Source of the DNA: an uncultured Photobacterium sp.
GTDB taxonomy: Bacteria; Pseudomonadota; Gammaproteobacteria; Enterobacterales; Vibrionaceae
DNA: 64,000 bases
Direction of reading: 5' to 3'
Assembly: GCF_947039875.1 (NCBI RefSeq)
Contig: NZ_CAMRAN010000003.1
Span: 62,001 to 126,000 of the forward strand
Part shown: positions 56,483 to 64,000 of the stretch, in pieces
Layout of the letters: each line of letters begins with the position of its first letter
Numbering within the stretch: the first letter of the stretch is position 1
Notes under the pieces: generated by a model
The model's input: only the letters and a program-made list of their open reading frames with translations
Databases searched by the model: none
What the model was told of the DNA's origin: nothing
Made by a program: the position numbers and the translations under genes

Positions 56483-57541
56483 TTAAATATCGTCATCATT
56501 ATTTTCAATCATCTTATGTTTTTTCTTCCACTTATCCCAACGTTGATAAGCTAACTGCTGCATGTCGGTGTTTTTATCGGCTTCATCAACGATTTCTTCG
56601 CCAACTAAACTTTCAAAAATATCCTCCAGAGTAACAAGCCCTTGGACAGTGCCGTATTCATCAACGATAAGAATTAACTGTGAACGCTCTTTCATTAAGC
56701 GCTCAAATGCCTTTGGTACACTGACATTATTCATTATTACTGGTAGAGGGCGCATTAATGCTCCCAGCTCTTGACCACCTTTACCTGCTTGGCTTTCTGC
56801 AAACAATTCTAAGCGATGCACAAACCCGACAATGTTGTCGCTTTGCTCGCTGAACACTAATGGGCGTGAGAACGGGCTACTTTTATGTTTGGTTAAAAAT
56901 TCGTTGATGGTTTGCTCAGCATTGACACGGAATAATACCGGACGCGGGGTCATGATCTTGGTGACGCTGACATCTTTAAATTGCAGTAGGTTGGTGAGGA
57001 TTTTCGACTCGCCAGCACCCAATTCGCCTGATTCGTGGGCTAGCATTGCCATGGCTGATAATTCATCTCGTAGTTTGGGTTGGACGTGACCATGCGCCAA
57101 ACGACGGGTGATTTGTTCTGATATCCATACGAGTGGCATTAATACAATCACCATCCAACGTAATAAAATGGCACTGGTTGGTGCTAATTGGCGCCAATAG
57201 GTTGCACCAATAGTTTTAGGAATGATTTCTGACAGTAATAAAATACCAACGGTAAGTGCACCAGAGAATACCCCCAGCCATTCACTACCAAAGACAACGG
57301 TTGCTTGCGCACCTGCGGTTGCAGCACCCACGGTATGGGCCACAGTATTTAGGGTTAAGATTGAGGCTAAGGGTCGATCTATATTATCTTTGAGTGCGGC
57401 AAGTTTAGCTGCTGCGGGGTGGTTTTGTTGACGTAAAGTACCGATATATCCCGGCGAAATACTCAATAAAACCGCTTCTAAAACGGAACAAATAAACGAC
57501 ACCCCTATTGCTACAGAGATGTAAATCGTAAGCAGTACCAT
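56483..57541 (-). CDS. CNNM (DUF21)/CBS-domain protein, hemolysin/CorC-like family
   Basis: Four TMs, ASILTLNTVAHTVGAATAGAQA, CBS pair (KIMTPRPVLFRV...; LILIVDEYGTVQGLVTLEDIFESLVGEEIVDE). Confidence 0.9.
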   Translation of the reverse strand: MVLLTIYISVAIGVSFICSVLEAVLLSISPGYIGTLRQQNHPAAAKLAALKDNIDRPLASILTLNTVAHTVGAATAGAQATVVFGSEWLGVFSGALTVGILLLSEIIPKTIGATYWRQLAPTSAILLRWMVIVLMPLVWISEQITRRLAHGHVQPKLRDELSAMAMLAHESGELGAGESKILTNLLQFKDVSVTKIMTPRPVLFRVNAEQTINEFLTKHKSSPFSRPLVFSEQSDNIVGFVHRLELFAESQAGKGGQELGALMRPLPVIMNNVSVPKAFERLMKERSQLILIVDEYGTVQGLVTLEDIFESLVGEEIVDEADKNTDMQQLAYQRWDKWKKKHKMIENNDDDI

Positions 57542-57769
57542 ATCAACCTGTCAATTAATCAGCGAATTTCGGCTATATTAATCGGGGCTGGTGGAAATAA
57601 AAACAACTCTTTTTTGAATGTTATTAGTAACATTTTGTGAACTTTAGCTCAGTTTATGGTTAAAGAGTCTCCATTTAGACAGATAAAAGCCGACAAACCT
57701 TTGCCACACAGGCTTCTTTTGAATTAGAGTTGGGCGGTATTAAGCCCAAAACCTTAGAAGGGAAACCTA

Positions 57770-58042
57770 ATGAACAAGACCCAACTGATTGACCTGATCG
57801 CAGAAAAAGCAGATTTGTCGAAAGCACAAGCAAAATTAGCATTGGAAGCTACTCTTGAAGGCGTTACTGATGCGCTTAAAGATGGCGACCAGGTTCAACT
57901 AATTGGCTTTGGTACATTTAAAGTGAATCATCGTGCAGCTCGCACTGGCCGTAACCCTCAAACAGGTGCGGAAATTCAAATTGCTGCTGCTAACGTTCCT
58001 GCGTTTGTAGCGGGCAAGGCACTTAAAGACGCGTTAAAGTAA
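57770..58042 (+). CDS. hupA: DNA-binding protein HU-alpha
   Basis: [37 protein letters not shown]...[22 protein letters not shown]. Confidence 0.97.
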   Translation: MNKTQLIDLIAEKADLSKAQAKLALEATLEGVTDALKDGDQVQLIGFGTFKVNHRAARTGRNPQTGAEIQIAAANVPAFVAGKALKDALK

Positions 58043-58085
58043 TTGAAAATAGCGCCGGTTTGCATTTGCGACTGGCGTTTTTTTT

Positions 58086-58760
58086 ATGACACGTCTAACG
58101 CTTTCTCTGGCGGTTGTATTTTTACTTACAGGCTGTGCGGCAAGCGACATGGCTGAAAATGCAGTAATTACGCCTAAAACTGTCACTGTTGCTCAAATGG
58201 CAACTGATGGCCCTCATTTTTATTGGTATACCTTTCGTCCTGATCAGCCTATAACGCTCAGTGAGCGTGTTTTCACTCCAAATCAAGGACAATATCAAGC
58301 TAACTACCGTTGGCGTTCAGGACAGCTGTTTGAGCTCTATCAACAGGGTCAGCAACGTATCGATGGCAGCCTTATTCCATTTCAGTTGCAATTGCGATTT
58401 GATAGCCATGGTTTAGCGGTATTTCAGCGTTACCAGCAAGGGCAAAATATCCTTCCGTTATCCAACGAGAAAATTGATAAATTACGCCAGCAAGTACAAG
58501 CATTAGCAGCCACCGTCGAACAACTGTCTGATCGTCAGCAAACATGGGTACAAGGGCATTGGCAACAGCAGCAATTTATTCCGTGTCAGCAGCAACAACC
58601 GATCGAGGTAGTTGCTCAAGTGTCGGCTGAAAAATTATCAGGTCAGGGGTATATGGCCATCAGTGGTCAATTACGACAACAGCAATTGGTGGTTGATGAT
58701 GTGTTACTGCAACGCCAACAGCAGCAGTGTTTGGTGGCACCCAACTTATTGAAAGACTGA
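58086..58760 (+). CDS. DUF1481 family lipoprotein (YjaH-like)
   Basis: Lipobox LLTGCAAS; position hupA-yjaH. Confidence 0.85.
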   Translation: MTRLTLSLAVVFLLTGCAASDMAENAVITPKTVTVAQMATDGPHFYWYTFRPDQPITLSERVFTPNQGQYQANYRWRSGQLFELYQQGQQRIDGSLIPFQLQLRFDSHGLAVFQRYQQGQNILPLSNEKIDKLRQQVQALAATVEQLSDRQQTWVQGHWQQQQFIPCQQQQPIEVVAQVSAEKLSGQGYMAISGQLRQQQLVVDDVLLQRQQQQCLVAPNLLKD

Positions 58761-58795
58761 TCTGTTTCACTTCTGTCAATATTTATTCGTTATAA

Positions 58796-58823
58796 AAAAC
58801 GCGCTTTATGAGCGCGTTTTTTT
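58796..58823. terminator. Bidirectional terminator
   Basis: AAAAAACGCGCTTTATGAGCGCGTTTTTTT. Confidence 0.88.
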
Positions 58824-58841
58824 GGGATTGACGTGGAGGGG

Positions 58842-60128
58842 TTATTGTTCGCGAGCAATGGCACGATAGCCAATATCATCACGATAGAACATGCCATTCC
58901 ATGAGATTTGCTGTGCTAATGCATAAGCACGTTGTTGTGCAGCTAGAACGGTATCACCCATTGCCGTCGCACATAACACTCGGCCACCATTAGTGATGAC
59001 ATCACCGTGAGCATTATTGGTGGTACCTGCATGGAAGATTTTTTCTCCCGCTAATTCTTGTTGAGGTAAGCCGTTAATAATATCGCCTTTGTTATAATCG
59101 GCAGGATAACCGCCAGCAGCTAGTACAATTCCAATAGCCGCGCGAGGATCCCATTTAGATTCAACACTATCAAGCTTGCCATCAATGGCCGCTAAACAAA
59201 GCTCAACCAAATCTGATTGCATCCGTAGCATAATCGGTTGCGTTTCTGGATCACCAAAACGGCAGTTATATTCAATTACTTTTGGGGTGCCGTCAGCCAT
59301 TACCATCAAACCTGCGTAGAGAAAGCCAGTGTAAGGGGCGCCTTCTGCCGCCATACCTTCAACGGTGGGATAGATCACTTCTTGCATCACGCGATCATGA
59401 ATTTGTTGCGTAACAACGGGGGCTGGTGAGTAAGCGCCCATACCGCCAGTGTTGGGACCTGTATCGCCATTACCGACGCGTTTATGATCTTGGCTGGTGG
59501 CCATCGGTAAAACGTTTTTACCGTCGACCATGACGATGAAGCTGGCTTCTTCGCCATCAAGAAACTCTTCTATCACAACCCGATGTCCGGCTTCACCAAA
59601 GGCGTTACCAGCTAACATATCGCGTACAGCAGCTTCGGCTTCTTGTTCTGTCATGGCAACAATTACGCCTTTACCTGCCGCGAGACCATCGGCTTTGACT
59701 ACAATCGGTGCGCCTTTTTGTTTTAAGTAAGCTAAAGCAGGTTCAATTTCAGTAAAGTTTTGGTAATCGGCGGTGGGAATATTGTGGCGAGCTAAAAAAT
59801 CTTTAGTGAACGCTTTAGATCCTTCAAGTTGAGCTGCGGCTTGAGTGGGACCAAAAATGGCTAATCCAGCAGCACGAAAGGCATCAACGACACCAATCAC
59901 TAATGGTACTTCTGGGCCTACAATAGTCAGTTCGATGTGATTGTTCTGCGCAAATGCAACTAAACCAGTAATATTCTCAACCCTAATATCAATATTTTCT
60001 AATTTTGGTTCAAGGGCAGTGCCAGCATTACCTGGAGCGATGAAGATTTTTTCTACCGTTGGATTTTGTGCGACTTTCCAACCCAGTGCGTGTTCGCGGC
60101 CACCGTTACCAATGATCAGTACTTTCAT
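58842..60128 (-). CDS. purD: Phosphoribosylamine-glycine ligase
   Basis: MKVLIIGNGGREHALGWKVAQNP. Confidence 0.97.
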   Translation of the reverse strand: MKVLIIGNGGREHALGWKVAQNPTVEKIFIAPGNAGTALEPKLENIDIRVENITGLVAFAQNNHIELTIVGPEVPLVIGVVDAFRAAGLAIFGPTQAAAQLEGSKAFTKDFLARHNIPTADYQNFTEIEPALAYLKQKGAPIVVKADGLAAGKGVIVAMTEQEAEAAVRDMLAGNAFGEAGHRVVIEEFLDGEEASFIVMVDGKNVLPMATSQDHKRVGNGDTGPNTGGMGAYSPAPVVTQQIHDRVMQEVIYPTVEGMAAEGAPYTGFLYAGLMVMADGTPKVIEYNCRFGDPETQPIMLRMQSDLVELCLAAIDGKLDSVESKWDPRAAIGIVLAAGGYPADYNKGDIINGLPQQELAGEKIFHAGTTNNAHGDVITNGGRVLCATAMGDTVLAAQQRAYALAQQISWNGMFYRDDIGYRAIAREQ

Positions 60129-60237
60129 CGTTAATCCTTATTGCTTTACGCTAAATACTTAAAAATCTCTGCTCTTTATAATAAAAGAGCAGAGACTAAA
60201 TCGACATTGTTTGCTCACTTAAGTCCGTGATAACAAC

Positions 60238-61830
60238 TTAGTGGCGGAAGTGACGCATACCAGTAAACACCATTGCCATGCCGTGTTCATCTGCCGCTGT
60301 AATGACTTCATCATCACGCATAGAGCCCCCCGGTTGAATAACACAGGTAATCCCCGCTTCTGCTGCGGCATCAATACCATCACGGAAAGGGAAGAACGCA
60401 TCTGATGCCATCACACTGCCCGCCACTTCCAGATTTTCGTCAGCGGCTTTGATGCCGGCAATTTTGGCAGAATAAACGCGGCTCATTTGACCGGCACCGA
60501 CACCGATAGTCATATTGCCTTTGGCATAGACAATCGCGTTCGATTTAACATATTTCGCCACTTTCCAGCAAAATAGTGCATCACGTAATTCGTCAGCGGT
60601 TGGCTGGCGCTTTGATACCACGGTGAGATCATTTACCGATACCATGCCTTGGTCACGATCTTGAACCAATAAGCCACCATTGACACGTTTAACATCAAAA
60701 CCGGTAGTTTTAGTCGACCATTGACCACACTCAAGTAGGCGTAAGTTTTTCTTAGCAGCGATAATCGCTGTTGCTTGTGGTGAGACTTTAGGCGCAATGA
60801 TCACTTCAACAAATTGGCGATCAACGATAGCTTGTGCGGTTGCTGCATCAAGTTCACGGTTAAAAGCAATAATGCCACCAAAGGCAGAGGTAGGGTCGGT
60901 TTTGTAAGCGCGGTCGTAGGCTTCAAGCAGATTCTCACCAAGGGCGACACCGCATGGGTTGGCGTGTTTTACAATCACACAAGCGGGAAGGTCAAATTCT
61001 TTAACACACTCAAGTGCCGCGTCAGTATCGGCAATGTTGTTGTATGAAAGCGCCTTACCTTGTAGTTGCGTAGCTGTAGCAACCGAGGCTTCTTGTGGGT
61101 GTGCTTCAACATAGAATGCGGCTGCTTGGTGGCTGTTTTCCCCGTAGCGCATGTCTTGTTTTTTCTCGAACTGTTGATTGAAAGTGCGGGGGAACGTTGA
61201 CTCTTGATCTCCTTCTTTGTTATCGCCGTAAGAAGGCACCATAGTACCGAAGTAGTTGGCTATCATACCGTCGTAAGCGGCAGTATGTTCAAACGCAGCA
61301 ATAGCTAAATCAAACCGTGTCGCCTGAGTTAATGAGCCGTTATTGGCACTCATTTCTGTAAGGACGCGATCATAATCGTCAGCATTGACCACAATCGTTA
61401 CGTCTTTGTGGTTTTTAGCCGCTGAACGCACCATGGTTGGCCCGCCAATATCAATATTTTCTACTGCATCTTCTAAACTGCAATGAGGGTTAGCAACGGT
61501 TTCGGCAAACGGATAGAGGTTAACTACCACCATATCAATGGGGTTTATACCGTGTTGTGCCATGATCGCATCATCAATGCCACGACGGCCTAAAACACCA
61601 CCGTGCACTTTAGGGTGTAGGGTTTTTACACGGCCATCCATCATCTCAGGAAAGTGGGTGTAATCTGAAACCTCAGTAACTGCAATGTTTTGTTCTGCAA
61701 GTAAACGAGCGGTACCACCCGTAGATAAGATCTCTATGCCGCGATTGGCGAGGGCGTGAGCTAATTCAACAATACCAGTTTTGTCTGATACGCTGAGCAG
61801 CGCACGGCGAATAGGACGAACGTTTTCCAT
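60238..61830 (-). CDS. purH: Bifunctional AICAR formyltransferase / IMP cyclohydrolase
   Basis: [44 protein letters not shown]. Confidence 0.97.
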   Translation of the reverse strand: MENVRPIRRALLSVSDKTGIVELAHALANRGIEILSTGGTARLLAEQNIAVTEVSDYTHFPEMMDGRVKTLHPKVHGGVLGRRGIDDAIMAQHGINPIDMVVVNLYPFAETVANPHCSLEDAVENIDIGGPTMVRSAAKNHKDVTIVVNADDYDRVLTEMSANNGSLTQATRFDLAIAAFEHTAAYDGMIANYFGTMVPSYGDNKEGDQESTFPRTFNQQFEKKQDMRYGENSHQAAAFYVEAHPQEASVATATQLQGKALSYNNIADTDAALECVKEFDLPACVIVKHANPCGVALGENLLEAYDRAYKTDPTSAFGGIIAFNRELDAATAQAIVDRQFVEVIIAPKVSPQATAIIAAKKNLRLLECGQWSTKTTGFDVKRVNGGLLVQDRDQGMVSVNDLTVVSKRQPTADELRDALFCWKVAKYVKSNAIVYAKGNMTIGVGAGQMSRVYSAKIAGIKAADENLEVAGSVMASDAFFPFRDGIDAAAEAGITCVIQPGGSMRDDEVITAADEHGMAMVFTGMRHFRH

Positions 61831-61996
61831 TGCTACCATCTCTCTAACTACACAGTGAATAGGATATTTTTCAATACCAATCTACTGGGATTAGATTGGC
61901 GTTGAGAAATATCCTCGGCTAAAATCGAGCAAAGCTAAAAATAAGTAAACGATATGTATCAATCTGATGCCTATTCTACATGAATACTGACATTGC

Positions 61997-62008
61997 GCAA
62001 ACGTTTGC
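61997..62008. promoter_or_regulatory. PurR operator upstream of purH
   Basis: Perfect palindrome GCAAACGTTTGC within the PurR consensus. Confidence 0.85.
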
Positions 62009-62057
62009 TATTTGGGTGCGATCACTGAAATATCGAGGTAGTCGAAAGGACGTTTAA

Positions 62058-62528
62058 ATGTATTTAATAGGGCAACTAGCAAAATTATGTAATGTCAGTA
62101 GTGATACATTACGTTTTTATGAAAAGAATGGGTTGATTGAACCTGCGGGTAGAAGTGACAGTGGTTATCGCCTCTATAGTGAGGATAACTTATCACGGGT
62201 TAAATTTATTTTACGGGCAAAAGCGATTGGTTTGAGTCTTGGTGAAATATGTGAGCTATTGGATATTCGCCTTGAGGCAAGCCAGCACAGTTGTGCTGAA
62301 GTTAAAGCGATCACGCAGGCTAAATTAGATGAAGTGGATAGTAAAATTGCTGAACTACAACGGATCCGTGGCGCGTTAACAAAAATCAATGATGCTTGCT
62401 GTGGTCATCGTAATGATGATGCTAGCCACTGTTCTATTCTTGGTGCATTGAATGATAGCGATGATATGGTAAACCCTGAAGTAAAACCTGAGCCTTGTCA
62501 TTCAGGGCAATGCCAATGTGGTCATTAA
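62058..62528 (+). CDS. zntR: MerR-family Zn(II)-responsive regulator ZntR-like
   Basis: MYLIGQLAKLCNVSSDTLRFYEKNGLIEPAGRSDSGYRLYSEDNLSRVKFI; Cys/His-rich C-terminus. Confidence 0.88.
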   Translation: MYLIGQLAKLCNVSSDTLRFYEKNGLIEPAGRSDSGYRLYSEDNLSRVKFILRAKAIGLSLGEICELLDIRLEASQHSCAEVKAITQAKLDEVDSKIAELQRIRGALTKINDACCGHRNDDASHCSILGALNDSDDMVNPEVKPEPCHSGQCQCGH

Positions 62529-62714
62529 TCGCTGGTGGCTTGTTTGACATTACTGATCACATCTTTGGTTGTGTCTCGAAAGAAATGATCAGTAGCTTTG
62601 GTAGCATGACCGACCTCAGTTAAGCCTTATTTGAGATCTTGCTTATTTTGGCTTGAACAACCGACTACAGCAAAGGTGCTTATAATAAGGGCTGCGATGG
62701 TTATCTTTTTCTAT
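62525..62714 (-). pseudogene. Decayed small lipoprotein gene
   Basis: Minus strand: (ATAG) KKITIAALIISTFAVVGCSSQNKQDLK*GLTEVGHATKATDHFFRDTTKDVISNVKQATSD*; in-frame TAA at 62629-62627 and disrupted start (ATAGAAAAAG versus ATGAAAAAG). Confidence 0.65.
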
Positions 62715-62894
62715 CTGAATAATTGCAGCAAATAACAATGGCTCCAGTGCGGTGCTTTTTAGCTGAGGTCTAAGTAAAAACTGGCTTAATATGTCATGTT
62801 TTTGATGAATATTTTCGTTAGTGGTTCATTTGAAATTGTGATAGTTTCAGGGCTTCTAAAATTTGCTTTACCTGTTTAGCAATAAGGAAATTCA

Positions 62895-63176
62895 ATGTTA
62901 AAAGTGAATGAATATTTTGATGGCCAAGTGAAATCTGTTGGCTTTGAATCTGCCGGTGATCATGCCAGTGTTGGTGTGATGGTGGCAGGTGAATATACTT
63001 TTTCAACCGCTGCCCCTGAGCGTATGACTGTCGTAAAAGGCGAGCTTACCGTAAAACTTCCGGGTCATGTTGATTGGGAAACTTATGGTACTGGTGATGA
63101 TTTTGAAGTGCCTGGTGATAGCGCCTTCCATGTAAAAGTGACCAAAACGACGGCTTATTTGTGTGATTACCTATAA
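62895..63176 (+). CDS. ppnP: Pyrimidine/purine nucleoside phosphorylase (PpnP/YaiE)
   Basis: [51 protein letters not shown]. Confidence 0.93.
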   Translation: MLKVNEYFDGQVKSVGFESAGDHASVGVMVAGEYTFSTAAPERMTVVKGELTVKLPGHVDWETYGTGDDFEVPGDSAFHVKVTKTTAYLCDYL

Positions 63177-63204
63177 GTTACGTCATTGCTGAATTATGAA
63201 TAAA

Positions 63205-63233
63205 AAAGCTTCGTTATGGCGAAGCTTTTTTAT
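63205..63233. terminator. Terminator after ppnP
   Basis: AAAAAAGCTTCGTTATGGCGAAGCTTTTTTA. Confidence 0.87.
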
Positions 63234-63245
63234 TGGTTGCGATTA

Positions 63246-64000
63246 TTAGGCTGAATCGCGGCAGATAAGTTGTGGTGTGAGGATTACATGCTGAACGGCA
63301 CTATCATTTGCTTTCATTCGCATAAGTAAGCGCTGACCAGCTTGATAGCCAATATTTCTGAGGGGTGAACTTACAACGGTCAATGATGGTTGGCTTAATG
63401 TGGCTTCTGCAATATCATCAAAACTAATGATAGCGACCTGTTGATCAATATAATTATCTTTTCCAACACTTTTCCCGCACCGTTTGACACCATATATGGC
63501 CCCTAATGCGACAGTGGGGCCATGACACAAGATCGCGGTTATTTTGGGGTGCTGAGTCAATAACTGCTGTACCGTTGTTGCTGCATGTAATTGTTGATTT
63601 TCAGCTTCAATGATCCATTCATTTTTAAATGGCAACCCATATTGGATCAGTGTACTACCAAAGCCCCCTAAGCGTTCTGCACGTGTTAAAGACTCCCCAG
63701 ATCCTCCCACATAAGCGATATGACGATGGCCTTGCTTAATTAAATATTGACTGGCAATGACGGCAGCTTGGTGATTATCTGGAGCGATATAATCAACGTC
63801 GTTGCTAACTGTTGCACGTGCTAAACAGATGGCAGGGATCCCTGCTTGTTGTGCCATGGCAATAACCGTTGCGGTCGCTTCTCTTTCAGGGCTAAAAGCG
63901 ATACCTGCGACACCTTGCTGAATCATCGATTGTACACATTGGATCAGTTTTTGCGGATTATGATTCGATTGCGCTAAAAATAATAAATACCCTTGTTGTT
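63246..64000 (-). CDS. LacI/GalR-family transcriptional regulator, N-terminus beyond window
   Basis: Open frame through 64000 (QQGYLLFLAQSNHNPQKLIQCVQSMIQQGVAGIAFSPERE...); periplasmic-binding-like core ISFDDIAEATLSQPSLTVVSSPLRNIGYQAGQRLL. Confidence 0.9.
   Translation of the reverse strand, partial: QQGYLLFLAQSNHNPQKLIQCVQSMIQQGVAGIAFSPEREATATVIAMAQQAGIPAICLARATVSNDVDYIAPDNHQAAVIASQYLIKQGHRHIAYVGGSGESLTRAERLGGFGSTLIQYGLPFKNEWIIEAENQQLHAATTVQQLLTQHPKITAILCHGPTVALGAIYGVKRCGKSVGKDNYIDQQVAIISFDDIAEATLSQPSLTVVSSPLRNIGYQAGQRLLMRMKANDSAVQHVILTPQLICRDSA

Overview
The window is a gene-dense, conserved chromosomal region of a gammaproteobacterium. It looks Vibrionaceae- and probably Photobacterium-like; this is inferred from gene content and protein sequence, not from a search. 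From left to right it contains: mrcA (partial, minus strand); pilMNOPQ; aroK-aroB-damX-dam-rpe-gph-trpS; pabA; an ast (arginine succinyltransferase) cluster with a DUF1338 gene; crp/yhfA; prkB-yheU-yheT-yheS; kefGB-yheV-slyD; slyX; a WD40 lipoprotein; fkpA; yheO-tusDCB; the str operon (rpsL-rpsG-fusA-tuf) joined through a single tuf gene to the rif region (secE-nusG-rplKAJL-rpoBC); rsd/nudC/hemE; a 2-hydroxyacid dehydrogenase; a YjaG-like gene; brnQ; a CNNM/CBS protein; hupA; a DUF1481 lipoprotein; purHD; a zntR-like gene; ppnP; and a partial LacI-family regulator. I saw no mobile element, CRISPR array, rRNA or recognisable tRNA. The most interesting signals are in non-coding DNA. (1) An unannotated 38-codon ORF upstream of brnQ has a perfect Shine-Dalgarno, 14 of 38 branched-chain residues, a Leu run written CTC-CTC-CTG-CTC, and downstream mutually exclusive hairpins. 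It is a candidate leucine/BCAA-sensing leader peptide for the BCAA transporter. (2) A decayed small lipoprotein gene lies between zntR and ppnP. (3) The str and rif operons are fused at tuf. (4) There are interlocked hairpins in rplL-rpoB and strong hairpins in rpoB-rpoC.
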